This document shows positions 28,862 through 43,119 of a stretch of 64,000 bases of DNA, one piece after another; the stretch's first letter is position 1, and every line of letters begins with the position of its first letter. The notes below the pieces were generated by a model. The model was not told the origin of the DNA and made no database searches. It worked only from the letters and a program-made list of their open reading frames with translations. Position numbers and translations under genes: made by a program. The stretch spans positions 6,984,460-7,048,459 of the forward strand of contig NC_087083.1 in NCBI RefSeq assembly GCF_026151205.1, read 5' to 3'. This DNA comes from Bolinopsis microptera (Eukaryota > Ctenophora > Tentaculata > Lobata > Bolinopsidae).

Positions 28862-31800
28862 ATGGGATTTTTCCGTCGAACATCTGAACGAGATTTGAAA
28901 AGGAGTTATCGTTAGCGATGAATGAGAATTTTGAAGATGTCAAAAAGGACAAAGCGGTTACAGAACTGAACCATTCGATATTGATGCCGTAAATAAAGAT
29001 CCTTGGCTACTGGCAGTGAAATCTTTCCTAAGTGATGACTACAATCTTTGAACTATGTGAAAGTGCGGCCAGTACATAGACAAACTTAAATCAGATCAGC
29101 TTAACTATCAAAAGACCAGATCAACAGCATCAAGGAGCCAACTCGACTCTTCAAAAACAACTGTTCATACCGAGATGAAAACAGCCTGTAGCGCAGCGAC
29201 ATCGTGAAGAAGAACTGCAAGAATAATGCTACAAGTTACTCCGTGATCAACAGTATAAAGACAGCTGTAAAAACCGTAGTTGAATAGACATCAAAGTTAG
29301 AATATCATATATCTACCGATGTACAGGAGATTACTCCCCCTGATCCACACTAGTGGCAGAAGAGGTGATTGAATTGATTTGGAATCATCAGGATTGATCC
29401 TAAAAGTTGGTTGGCAGCACATTCGATAGGACTAAAACACTTCAGGCAGTGGTAAACCGAGACCGATAAAAGTGAATTGGCTTGTGCGGAATCAGTAAAA
29501 AAGGTTCCTTGCTCGAGCAAGAAAATTTAAAGAAATCTAATGTACAGCGTACTACACAGGTACATCACAACTGACAGAAGCAAGGAGGAGAGAGCAGCTC
29601 ATCAGAAACTTGTTGTCAAAGTAAGAAATGATCACTGCTCAGCCATAAAAGTATCATTATATTCGAGACGGCAAGATTTCAGTGTAGAAGAAGATTAAGG
29701 TGTAACATCCAGTTTTTTATATCTATATAATTCCTTGATTAAAGTGTGTATGGATTCTTATTTATATCTGAAGCGGTGTAATTTTGGTTAATTTCGAACC
29801 GATAACGGAAGAAATTTTAATTTAGAGTTATAAAACTGCAACCGTGAATGTAACTCAGGTATGTATCACTGTGGAGCAACACAACGCTGAATAGCAATCG
29901 CGTAGCAGGTCTCATCAAGGCTAGGTATAATGTATATGTAGGGTTTTCTTTTTCGAGACCCATACCAGTAGTTTTACTTTTGTGTTGTGTGCTACGGTAC
30001 ATCGTTACATTTTTTTGGAAATAGTTGTATGTTTCTATTACAGATATCTATATCTATCTAATTCTAATGTAATATTTCAATATAAGTAAACATTTAACCA
30101 TGAACCAAAAGCTTGTCCCCAAACCAAACAGAAAATGTACAAACAATCAGGGACAAAAAAAACTCGATTATTTGGTCAAAAATCGCGGTAGAGCCAAACA
30201 GACACATAAAATTGTCGCAAAGAAATGGGGAAAAATCGCGGAACCCGCACATTCCCTCGATACGGTTTTGTCCCTGCAAACAATCTATTCGTATCTTGAG
30301 ATCTCTACGCATATCCGACTTCCATACAAGTACATCTGGTGACACGCTCACCAATGCCTTAGCTTTTCCTCACATCGAAGACCGATCTCCGAACCTGCAT
30401 TCTACAACCCAAATATACAATTCATCGACTTTCTCAATGGTTCTTCCCACTCCCAGCAACCAGAGTCGGGTTATCATCACTCTTAAGTTGATTCGCAGTA
30501 CTTAATTTCCCCATCGTTGAGGTGGAGTCCAACAGATTAGGCCGCCAGTTTACCAGACTCCTGAGGAAATCTTTGTGCCTCTCCGCAACACTATCATTAG
30601 AAGAGCAAGGTCGTCAGCAAAGTCCGCATCAGTGAACCTTGACAGCCGGATAGCGACAGCTTCTTCTAGGGTGAAGATGACCCCAAAGTCGCCTACCCAC
30701 TGGGACACCCTATAATGAGTCCAATTAACGTTATGAATAGGTAAGGCGCCAAAGTTGTCTCCTGCATCACTCCTGCTAGAATGAGGAATGCTTCACTCAG
30801 CATCATGGTAATCACACGAGCAAATGTATCTGCATACATTCTTTAATCAAGCCTACAACTCCTTGGGAATTCCATATGCCCCAGGAGATCTTCATGAGGA
30901 GTCCACGGTACGCTGCCGAAAGCCTTCTTGAAATCAATGAAGACATTACCCGCGGTCCAGATTCTTTATAACCCGGGCTCCCTCGAATACCCTACTCAGG
31001 CCAAGAAAATGACAGTTGTTGACCTACTCTCTCTTAATCCGTTTCTGTATTTGATCCTTAAAATGCGTTCCATGTCAGTTTGATCCAGTTCAGTAATCAT
31101 CTTATTGAGTAGTCTTACTCACTATAGATGTCAGAGCAATACCTCTGAAAGTTATCTACTTGGTCAAATACCCCTTTTCTTTGGATCCAGGCACGATGTT
31201 AGGTGCTCCATTGGTCCAGGACATCGCCATCAATAGTGCTTTTATTGCAGAAGTCAAGGATCAAATCATCAACATCTACCCCTTTCAGTACTTCAGGGCA
31301 ACATCCATCCTCTCCAAAATGCCTTTCCATTCTTTAATCGATTTCGTAGTCCCTTCCTCCAGTTCGGTGTTGGTGACTTATCACACACTGATGTTTTGTT
31401 GTGGAAGTACGGCAGGTATGTCCACTTCATCGTTTGGAACTACTGGAGGATGTCCAAGTAGCTTGGTAAAGTAGTCTTCCAGTCTCTCAATCTCCCCACT
31501 CTACTACCTCCTCTACAATACCACATGCTTCTTCTTTCATCACCCACTGCCTCCCCATTAGTTCTGCCATCAATCGCTCGTTTTCAGCTTTACTTCTTTT
31601 TCTGTTAAGCAGCTCTTCCTCTAAATACGGTAGATGCAGAAGAGTGTTCTTACTCACTCGGCCAACTGTCTGTCTGTTTTCATCACAAGGATCCAGATGG
31701 TAGGTCTCCTTGGCATCAAACAATTTGCTTCTGGCTTCCTCTACTCTTGGTCGTTGGCAGGATCGTCATACCGCTTCTAAGGTTGATGTGAAGATGCATC

Positions 31801-32400
31801 CTATTTGCATACTTCACTGCATCAATAAACTTTCCATACTTTTGGTGACGTCATTAGAGACCTAGATCTATTGTACCTCACTCAAGAGTGCACTATACCT
31901 ATTTCAAACTTCAACTCCATACTTGATCAGTACTCTTGATCAGTTTTGAGTAGACCTGAAGTCTAACGAGTGAACGACGGTGGACTTAAGCTCTTTCGAA
32001 AGACTGAGCTTTACAGTTGCGAGTACTGCCCGATTGGTCAGAGCCCAGGAATTTAAAGAGTTTGAATGGCTCGGTGTTCTTTATTGAGCTCCTCCACTTC
32101 TTCCGAACCAGGACATAGAAAATCATGCTCCAAGTTAGTACTCCATCTGAGAGAGTGAGTCCCACTGCTACCAGGAATGTCTGAAAACGATGATTCTTTC
32201 ACCTCTAACTGTTTCATCTACCATAATACCAATGATTCCAAGTGTTCACATCGGTATCGAAAATGCATCGTACACGGTAATACAGTTACAATATTTATTC
32301 TAGCTTTTGCAACACTTTTAATTGCTCTGGTATCGGTAGTGTTATCTCAACATGCTGTTACCCGACACGTCGTGCTGTACGCCTTACCTTATTTGTAAAA
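28862..32400. repeat. Array unit 9
   Basis: Length 3,539 bp. ORF1-like 28862-29704 (+), MITE 30148-30276, EN-RT remnant 30277-32210 (-). Confidence 0.9.
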
Positions 32401-35400
32401 ATGTTTTTCCGTCGAACATCCTGAACAGATTTGAAAAGGAGTTATCGTAAGCAAATGAATGAGATTTGAAGATGTCAAAATGACAATAGCGTTACAGAAC
32501 TGAACCATTCGATATTGAGGCCGTTAATAAAGATCCCTTGCTACTGCAGTTGAGAATCTTTCAACTGATGACTAGTAATCTTGAACAATTGGTGAAAGAG
32601 CGGCCAGTAAGATAGACAAACTTAAATCAGATCAGCTAACTATCAGAAAGACCAGATTCAACAGCATCAGGAGCAACCGACCTCTTCTAAAACAACTGTT
32701 CATACCGAGAGAAAACAGCTGGAGCGCGAGTCGACATAGTGAAGAAGAAATGCAAGATGATCTACAAGTACTCCGTCTAATCCACAGTATAAAGACAGCT
32801 GTAAAAACCGTATTGATATGACATCAGTAGTTAGAATTTAATTAATCTAGATGTACCGGAGAATTACTCCCCTGATCCACACTTATGGCAGAAGAGTGAT
32901 TGAATGATTGGGAATCATCAGGATGTGATCACTAAAGGTGTGGCCAAGCACATCGATAGGACTAAAACAACTTTCAGGCAGTGGTAAAAAACCGAGACCG
33001 ATAAAAAGTGACATTGGCTTGTGCGGATCAGTAAAAATGGTTCTTTGCTCGAGCAAGAAATTTAAAGAATCAAATGTACAGCGTACTACACATGGTAACA
33101 TCACACCTGACAGAAGCAAGGAGAGAGCACTCATCAGAAATTGTTGTCAAAGTAGAGGAAAAGAATCACTGCCAGCCAACAAAAGTATCATAATATTAGA
33201 GACGGCAAGATATTCATGTAGAAAAGATTAAGGTGTAACATCCAGTGTTTTTTATATCTATATAATGACATTGATTTAAATGTGGTATGTGATCTTATTT
33301 ATATCTGATGCGTGTATTTGTTAATTTCGACCTGATAAAAAAACGAAGAAATTTTAATTAGAGTTATAAAACTGCAACCGTGATGAAAATCGTATGTGAA
33401 AACTTGTGGAGCACACATCGCTGAATAGCAATCGCGGAGCAGGTCTCAACAAGGCTAGTATAATGTATAAGTAGGTGTTTCCCTTTTCTGAGTACGCCTT
33501 TACCAGTAGTTTTACGTTTTGAGTGTTTTGTGCTACGGTACACGTTTCATTTTTTGTGAAAATAGTGTATTTTCTATTACAGATATCTATATTTATCTAA
33601 TTCTAATGTAATATTTCAATATAGTAAACCATATCACCAGTGTACAAAAGCTGGATCCCCAAACAAACAGAAAATGTACAAACAAACAGGACAAAAGAAA
33701 ATCGCGATTATTTTGGTCCAAAAATCGCGGTAGCAAACAACGACCATAAAATTTTGTCGAAAGAAAAGGAAAATCGCGATCCCGCTCATGCTCGATTTCC
33801 TTTGTCCCAGCAAACAATCTATACGTATCTTGAGATCTCTCGCATATCCGACTTCCAACAAGTTTTCATCTGTGACACACGCTCCCAAATGCCTTAAGCT
33901 TTCCTCACTTCGAAGTCCTTCTCCGAACTCCTTCATTTCTACTACCCAAAATATACAAAGTCATCGACTTTCTCAATGTTCTATGCCTCTCCCAGCAACC
34001 ATAGTCGGGATATCAATCATCTGCTTATGATTGAACTCCCATGTACTTAGTTTTCCCCTCGTGAGTGGAGTCCAACTTGAGTTGGCCGCCAGTTCCAGAC
34101 TCCTGAGGAAATCTTGTGCCTCCGCACACCCTAACTGTTATAAGAGCAAGGTCCCTGTCAGCAAAGTCCCAACAGTGACCTTGAGCCGCACGGATAGCGA
34201 CAGCTTCTTCTTCTAGGGTGAGAGTAAACCCAAAGTCCCTACCCTCTAGGGACAAACCTTATAATGTATTCAAATACTATTATGAAATAGGGTAAGGCGC
34301 CAAATGTCTCCCTGCATCACACCCCTGCTAGAATGAGGAATGCTTCACTCAGACCATCATTGGTAAATCACACGAGCAATGTATCTGCATACATACTTTG
34401 TATCAAGCTACAATCTCTTGAATTCCATATGCCAGGAGGATCTTCATGAGGATCCACCGGTGTACGCTGCCAATGCCTTCTTGAAATCAATGAGGCATTA
34501 AACCGGGTCATATCTTTATCCCGGGCACCCTCTAATACCCTTCTCAGCCAAGAATAATGACTAGTTTTGACCTACTCTCTCATGAAACCGTTCTGATTGA
34601 TCCTTAAGATGTCTTCCATGGCAGGTTTGATCCTGTTCAGTATCATCCCTTAATTGAGATCCTTACACACTAAAGATGTCAGAGCAATAACCTGTAGTTA
34701 TCTACTTTGGTCAAATTCCCTTTCTTTGGAACAACAGGCACGATGTTAAGTGCTTCCATTGGTCAGGAACATCGCCATCAAGTAGTGCTTTTATTGCAGA
34801 AGACAAGGATCAAATCATGCAACATCTACCCCTTCAGTACTTCAGGGGCAACTCCATCGCTCTCCAAATGCCCTTTCCTTCTTAATCGATTTCGTAGCCA
34901 CGCATCCAGTTCGGTGTTGGTGAACTATCCACACTGATGTTTTGTGGGTATGTACGGCTGGTATGTCACTTCTTCGTTATTGGAACTACTTGGAGGTTGT
35001 CCAATAGCGTGGTAAAGTATCATTCCAGCTCTCAAACTACCCTCTCTCTAACCTCCTTCTCCAAGACCACATGGCTTCTTCTTTCTCCCACTGACTTCCC
35101 ATTTGTTCTGCATCTATCGGCTGCGATTTCAGCTTTACTTATTTTCTTTTAAGCAGCTCTCCTCTACAATAGGTACAAGCAGAGAGAGTGTCATTTCTCC
35201 TACGCAAACTGTCCTGGTCTGTTGTCCTTCACAGATCCAGATGGTAGTCTCCTTGGCAGCAAACAATTTTGCTTCTGCTTCGCTCTACTCTTGGGTCGTT
35301 GCAGGATCGTCATACGCTTCTAAGGTTATGGTGGAAGATGCTTCCTATTTGCATACTCACTGCTTCAATAAACTTTCCATACTTAGTGGTGACGTCATTA

Positions 35401-35949
35401 GTAGGACCTAGATCTAGTTGTTCTCACTCAAGAGTGCACTATACCATTTCCTAACTTTCAACTCCATACTTGATCTGTAACTCTTGATCAGTTTTGAGAC
35501 GACTGAAGTCGTAACGTGTGACCGTGTGAGACTTATGCTCTATCGAATACTGAGCTTCACAGTTGCGAGAACTGCCCGAGTGGTCAGAGCCCAGGAATTT
35601 AAAGAGATGAATGGCTCGGTGTTCTTTTATTGAGCTTCCTCCACTTCTTTCCGTACCAGGACATAGTCAATCTGGCACCTAGTTAGTATCTCCATCTGAG
35701 AGGAGAGTCCACTGCTTACCAGACTGTTCAGAAAACGATGATTCGTCGCCTCTAACAGTTTCATCTACCATAGTATCCAGATTCCAAGTGTTTCACTCGG
35801 TAGCGGGAAAATGCATCGTACCGGTAACTGGCAGTTACAATATTTTATTCTAATGCTTTGCAACACTTTAATTGCTCTGTTGTCGTAGTGTTTATCTCAA
35901 CTTGCAGTTACACCCGACACGTCGAGCAGTACGCCTAACCTTTTGTAAA
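32401..35949. repeat. Array unit 10
   Basis: Length 3,549 bp. ORF1-like 32401-33238 (+), MITE 33687-33810, EN-RT remnant 33811-35760 (-). The ORF1 segment 32938-33231 shows the RPIK and PDRSKE motifs close together, with small frame slips between them. Confidence 0.9.
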
Positions 35950-38900
35950 ATGGATTTTTCCGTCGAACCATCGACGATTTGAAAGAGTTAACGTTAGCGA
36001 ATGAATGAGATATTGAAGCTGTCAAAAGGATAACAAAGCGTATACAAGAACTGAACCATTCGATATTGATGGCCGTAAATAAAGATCCCTTGTGCTACTG
36101 CAGTTGAAATCTTCTAAGCTGATGATATTAATTCTTGAACAATGTGGGGAAAAAAAAAAAAAAGGGTTGGCGGCCAGTACGATAACAAACTTAAATCAGA
36201 TCAGCTTACTATCATAAAGACCAGATCAAACACATCAGGCGCAACTCGAACCTCTTCTAAAACAACTGTTCATACCGATAATGAAAACAGCCTGAGCGCG
36301 AGCGACTCCGGAAGAAGAACGCAAGAATCAACAAGTACTCCGTCGATCAACAGTATAATACAGCTTACAAGAAACCGAGTTGAATAGACATCATAGTTTA
36401 GAATGTTCCATTATCTACGATGAAACCGAGAATTTACCTCCCTGATCCACCACTTAGAGGCAGAAGAGGTGGAATTGAATTGATTTGGGAATCATCAGAG
36501 TGACCTAAAAAAGTTGTGGCAGCACATTCGATAGGACTAAAACAACTTCAGGCATGGTAAACCGAAGACCCGATAAAAGTGACATTGGCTTGTGCCGGAA
36601 TCAGTAAAAATGTTTCTTGCTCGAGCAAGAATTTAAGAAATCTAAATGTACAGGCCTAACTACACATGGAAACACACCTGACAGAAGCAATGAGGAGAGA
36701 GCAGCTCATCAGAAACTTGTTGTCAAAAGTAGAGGAAATGAACACTGCTCAGCCAACAAAGATCATTATATTAGAGACGGCAAGATTTCAGTGTAGCAAA
36801 GATTAAGGATGTAACCATCCCAGGTTTATTTAAATCTATAGAATTACTTTGCTTTAATGTGTGTATGGATCTTATTTATAAGCTGAGCGAGTATAAGTTA
36901 ATTTCGACCGATAACGAAGAAAATTTTAATTTAGAGTTATAAAACTGCAACCGTGATTGTAACTCAGGTATGGTGATAACTTGTGGAGCACACATCTCTG
37001 AATAGCAATCGCGGAGCAGTCCTCATCAAGGCTAGGTATACTGTAATGGTTAGGGTTTTTCTTTTTTCTGAGACGCCTTAACCAGTAGTTTACTTTTTGT
37101 GTCGTGTGCTAACGGTACAGCGTTCAATTTTTTGAAATAGCGGTATGTTCCAATTACAGATAACTATCTTTAGTAATTCAATATGTAATATTTCAATATA
37201 GTAAACATTTAACCAGCGTACAAAAAGCTGGTCCCCAAACAACAGAAATGTACAAACAATCAGGGACAAAAGAAAATCGCGGATTATTTTGGTCAAAAAT
37301 CGCGGTAAGCCCAAACAGACGACATAAAATTTTGTCGCAAAAGAATGGAAAAATCGCGATCCCGCACATGCCCTCGATTTCCTATTTGTCCCTGCAAACA
37401 ATCTTATTTCGGAATCTTAGATCTCTAACGCATATCCGACTTCCATACAAGTTTCATCTGGTCCACGCTCACCCAATGCCTTATCTTTCCTCACTTCGAA
37501 GTCCCTTTCTTCCGAACTCTTCATTCTACTACCCAAATATAAAAAGTCAGCGACTTTTCTCATGTTCTTCTCTTTTCTTACCCACTCCCAGCACCATAGT
37601 CTGTTATCATAATCTCTTATAGATTTGATTTCCCATGTACATAGTTTTCCCCACGGTGAGGTGAGTCCCAACTGAGTTTTGCCGCCAGTCCGACTCCCTG
37701 AGGAAATCTTGTGCCTCCGCAACACTAACCTGTTATAAAGCAAGGTCGTCAGCAAAGTCCCTCAGTGACCTGACAGCCGAAAGCGACAGCTTCTTCTAGG
37801 TGAAGAGTAAACCCAAGTCCCTACCCACTAGGGACACCCATATAAGTAGTCAATTACGATTATGAATAGTAAGGCGCCAAAGTGTCTCCCTCCTCACTCT
37901 GCAAGAATAGGAATGCTTCACTCAACCATCATTGGTAATCAACACGAGCAAATTTATCTGCATACATTCTTGTATCAAGCCTACAATCTACCTTGGAATT
38001 CATATGCCAGGATGATCTTCATGAGGATCCACGGTGGTACTCTGCCGAAATGCCCTTCTTGAAATCAATGAAGACAATACCGCGTCAGATCTTTATCCCG
38101 GGATCCCACGAATACCCTTCTCAGCCAAGAATATGACAAGTTGTTGCCTACTCTCTCTGAATCCCGTTTCTGATTGACCTTAGATTGTCTTCCATGGCTA
38201 GTTTTGATCTGTACATTACATCTTATTGAGAGTCTTACTCACTATAGATGTCAGTGCAATACCTCTGTAGTTATCTACTTTGGTCAAAATCCTTTTCTTT
38301 TGGAACAGGCACGATGTTAAGGTGCTCATTGGTCATGAACATCGCCATCAGATAATGCTGTTATTGCAGAAGTCAAGGATCAATCATCAACATCTACCCT
38401 CATCCGTACTTCAGGGGCAACTCCATCCTCTTCCAAATGCCTTTTCTTCTTTAATTAATCGATTTCGTAACCTCCTCCAGTTCGGTGTTGTGAACATATC
38501 CACACTGATGTTTTTGTGGTGGATGTACGCTGTGTATGTCCAACTTCCTTCGTGAGAACACCTGAGGTTGTCCAAGAGCTTGTAAAGTAGTCTTTAGGCT
38601 CTCAATCTACCCACTCTACTACCATCCTTCTACAAGACCACTGGCATCTTCTTTCCACCCACTGTACTCCCATTTTGTTCTTGCATCTATCGCTGCGTTT
38701 TCAGCTTTACTTATTTTTCTGTTTAAGCAGCTCTTCCTCTAACAATACGGTATCATTCAGATAGAGTGTCTTTCTCCTCGGCAACTGTCTGTCTGTTGTC
38801 CTCACAAGGATCCAGATGGTAGGGCTCCTAGGCAGCCAAACAATTTGCTTCTTATGCTTCCTCTACTCTTGGTTCGTTGGCAGGAACGACATACCGCTTC

Positions 38901-39526
38901 TACGGTTTATGGTGGAAGATGCTTCCTATTTGCAATACTTCACTGCTTCAATAAACTTTTCCATACTTAGTGTGACGTCATTAGTAGGACTACATCTAGT
39001 TGTTTCCTCACTCAAGATGCACTCTACCTATTTCTAACTTCAACTCCATACTTGATCTGAAACTCTTGATCAGTTTTTGAGACGACTGAAGTCGTAACAG
39101 TTGTGACCCGTGGTGGACTATATGCATCTTTCGAAGACTGAGCTTACAGTTGCGAGTACTGCCCGATGGTCAGAGCCCAAGGAAATTTTAAAGAGTTGAA
39201 TGGCTCGGTGTTCTTTATTGAGCTCCACCATTCTTCCGTAACCAGACAAAGTCCAATCTGGCACCAAGTTAGTACTCCATCTAGAGTGAGTCCACTGCTT
39301 ACCATGACTGTTCTGAAAACGAAGATTCGATCGCCTCAACGTTTCATCTACCATAATAAACCAAGATTCCAAGTGTTCACTCGGAAGCGGAAAATCATCG
39401 TACACGGTATACTGTTACAATATTTTATTCTAGCTTTGCACACTTTAATAGCTCTGTTGTCGTAGTGTTATCTCAACTTGCCTGTTACACCGACACGTCG
39501 GGCTGTAAGGCCTTACCTTTTGTAAA
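35950..39526. repeat. Array unit 11
   Basis: Length 3,577 bp. ORF1-like 35950-36814 (+), MITE 37261-37394, EN-RT remnant 37395-39335 (-). A 14-A burst at 36150-36163 lies in ORF1. Confidence 0.9.
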
Positions 39527-42500
39527 ATGGATTTTTCCCGTCTGAAACATCTGAAACAGATTTGAAAAAGGAGGTTATCGTTAGCGATAATGAGATTTTT
39601 GAAGATGTCAAAAGGACAAAGGCGTACAGAAACTGAACCATTCGAATTGATGGCCGTAAATAAAGATCCCTTGGCTACTGCAGTTGAGAATCTTCTAAGC
39701 TGATGACTATAATCTTGAACTATGAAAAGTGCGCCCAGACGAAAGACAAACTTAAATCAGATCACTTAACTATCAGAAAGACCAGAATCAAACAGCATCA
39801 GGAGCAACTCGACTCTTCAAAAACAACTGACATACCGAGATGAAACAGCCTGGAGCGCGACGACATCGGGAAGAAAACTGCAAGATATCTACAAGTACTC
39901 CGACGATCAACAGTAATAAAGACAAGCTTAAAAACCGTAGTTGAATATGAACATCAGTAGTTAGAATTATCATAATCTTACGATGTACTTACCGGAAGAA
40001 TACTACTCCCCCTGATCCACACTTAGTGGCAAAGAGGTGATTGAAATGATTTGGGAATACATCAGGATGTATCTAAAGATGTGGCAGCACAATACGATAG
40101 GGCCTAAAACAACTTCAGGCAGTGGTAAACCGAGACTCGATAAAAGTGACAATGGCTTGTGCGAAACAGTACAAAAATGGTTCTTGCGTCGAGCAAGAAA
40201 TTTATAAGAAATCTTAAAATACAGCGTACTACACAAGGTACATCACATACCATTACCGAAGCAAGGAGGAGAGAGCAGCTCAACAGAAACTTGTTTCAAA
40301 AGAAGAGGAAACAATCACTGCTCAGCCAACAAAAGTATCCTATATTAGAGACGGGCAAGATTTTCAGATGTAGATAAGATTAAGGTGTAACATCCAGTGT
40401 TTTTTATATATATATAATTAATTTGATTTAAATTGTGTGTATGGATCTATTATACTGATGCGTGATTCTGTTAATTTGACCGATAAAACGAAGAAATTTT
40501 AAATTTAAGGTTTAAAACTGCAACCAGTGAATGTAAACTCAGGTATGTGAAAACTTGTGGAGCACACAACGCTGAATAGCAATCGCGGAGCAGTCTCATC
40601 AAGGCTAGTATAATGTATAAGTAGGGATATCTTTTTCTAGGACGCCTTACCAGTAATTTACTTTTTGTGTTGTGTGCATACGTTACAGCGTTTCATTTTT
40701 TGGAATAGTGGTAAGTTCTATACTGATATCTATATTTATCTAATTCTAGATGTCATATTTCAATATTAGTAAACATTTAACAGTGTACCAAAACTGGTCC
40801 CCCAACAAACAAAAATGTACAAACATCAGGACAAAAGAAAAATCGCGATATTTATGGTCAAAAATTCGCGGTAGAGCCAAACAACGACATAAAATTTGTC
40901 GCAAGAATGGGAAAAATCGCGAACCCGCACATGCCTCGATTTACCTTTTGTCCCTGCAAACAATCTATTCTTAACTTGATATCTCTACTCATACCGACTT
41001 CCTACAAGTTTCATTCTGGTGACATCGCTCCCAATGCCCTTAGCTTTCCTCACTATCGAAGTCCTTCTCGGGACGGTCGAACTCTTCATTCTACTACCCA
41101 AATATACAAAGTCATCGACTTTCTCAATGTTCTTCCCACTCCCAGCAAACCAGAGTCGGTTTATCATCATCTCATTATGTTGATTCCCATGTACTTAGGT
41201 TTTCCCCTCGTTGAGGTGGAGTCCAACTGAGTTGGCCGCCAGTTCCAGACATCCTGAGGAAATTCTTGTGCTTCCGCAACACTAATCTGTTATAAGAGCA
41301 AGTCGTCAGCCACAGTCCGCATCAGTGACCATGAACCGCCGGAAATAGTGCGACAGCACTTCTAGGGAGAAGAGTAAACCCAAAGTCCCAACCCTCTAGA
41401 CACCCAAAAAAAGTAAGTCCAATTACGAATATGAAAGGTGAAATGCTCCAAAGTGTCCCCTGCACACTCCCTGCTAGAATTGAGGAATGCTTCACTCGAC
41501 CAACTTTGGTAATCCTTATCACACAGCAATGGATAATCTGCATACATTCTTATGTATCAACCTACAATCATCCTTGGGAATTCATATGCCAGGAGGATCT
41601 TCATGAGGAGTCACGGTGTACGCTGCCGAATTCCTTCTTGAAATCAATGAAGAGCATTACCCGGTCAGATCTATATCCCGGGCTCCCTCGAATACCCTTC
41701 TCATGCCAAGAATATACAATTTTGACTACTCTCTCTGATCCGGTTCAAAAGATCCTTAAGATGTCTTCCATGGCAGGTTTGATCCTGTTCAGTATCATCT
41801 TATGAGAGTCTACTCACTATAGATTTCAGTGCAAACCTCAGTAGTTATCTACTACTATGGTCAATTTCCCTTTCTTTGGAACAGGCACGAATGATTAAGG
41901 TGCTTCCAAATGGTCAGAACATCGCCAACAAGTAGTGCTTATTGCGAAAGTCAAGGATCAAATCATCAACCATCTACCCCTTTCAGTACATCAGGGGCAA
42001 CTCCATCCACTCCAAATGCCTTTCCTTCATTAATTCGATTCGTAGCCTCCTCCAGTTCGGTGTTGGTTAACTTATCCCACTGTGTATTTGTTGTGGAATT
42101 GTACGTGCTGGTATGTCCACTTCTTATTCTTTGGAACTACGGAGTTTGACCAAGTAAGCTTGGTAAAATAGTCTTTCCAGGCTCACAATCTTACCCCTCA
42201 TACTACCTCCTTCTAAAGACCACATGCTTCCCTTCTTTCTCCCACTGACTCCCATTGTTTCTTGCATCTATCGGCTGAGTTTTCAGTTTACTTATTTCTT
42301 TTTAAGCATCCTTCCTCTACAAATACGGTAGCATGCAGAGAGAGTGTCTTTCTCCTCGGCAACAGTCTGGTCTGTTGTCTTCACAAGATCCAGATGGTAG
42401 GTCTCCTTGGCAGCAAACAATTTGCTTCTGGCTTCCTCTACTCTGGGGTCGTGTGCAGGAACGAACATAACCGCATTCTAAGGTTTATGTGGAAGATTCT

Positions 42501-43119
42501 TCCTATTTGCATACTTCACTGCTTCAATAAAACTTACTCCATACTTAAGTGGTACGTCATATAGTAGGACCTAGATCTAGTTGTTCCTCACTCAAGAGTG
42601 CACTATACCTAATTTCTGAACTTCAACTCCATACTTATCTGTAACTCTTGATCAGTTTAGAGACGACTGAAGTCGTAACGTGTGACCCGTGGTGGGACTA
42701 TGCTCTTTCGACGACTGAGCATTTACAGTTGCCGAGTACTGCCCGATGGTCAAGCCCAGGGAATTTAAAGAGTGAATGGCTCGGTGTTCTTTATTGAGCT
42801 CCTCCCCTTCTTCTTCGTACCAGGACATAGTCAATCTGGCTCCTATTTAGACACCCTTCCATCTGAGAGGTGAGTCCACTGCTTACCAGGACTGTTTCTG
42901 AAAAACGATGTTCGTCGCCTCTAACTGTTTCATCTACCATAATATCACAAAGATTCAAGTGTTTCACTCGTAGGCGGAAAATGCCCATCGTACACGGTAT
43001 ACAGTTACAAATAATTTATCTAGCTTTTGCAACAACATAAAATGCACTGTTGTCGGTAGTGTTATCTCAACTTGCTGTTAACACCACACCGATCCGTGCT
43101 GTACCCTTACCTTTTGTAA
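39527..43119. repeat. Array unit 12
   Basis: Length 3,593 bp. ORF1-like 39527-40390 (+), MITE 40827-40956, EN-RT remnant 40957-42930 (-). An extra stretch of about nine bases near 41069-41079 is absent from the other units. The RT thumb YLGSRM region is open at 40985-41170 (-). Confidence 0.9.
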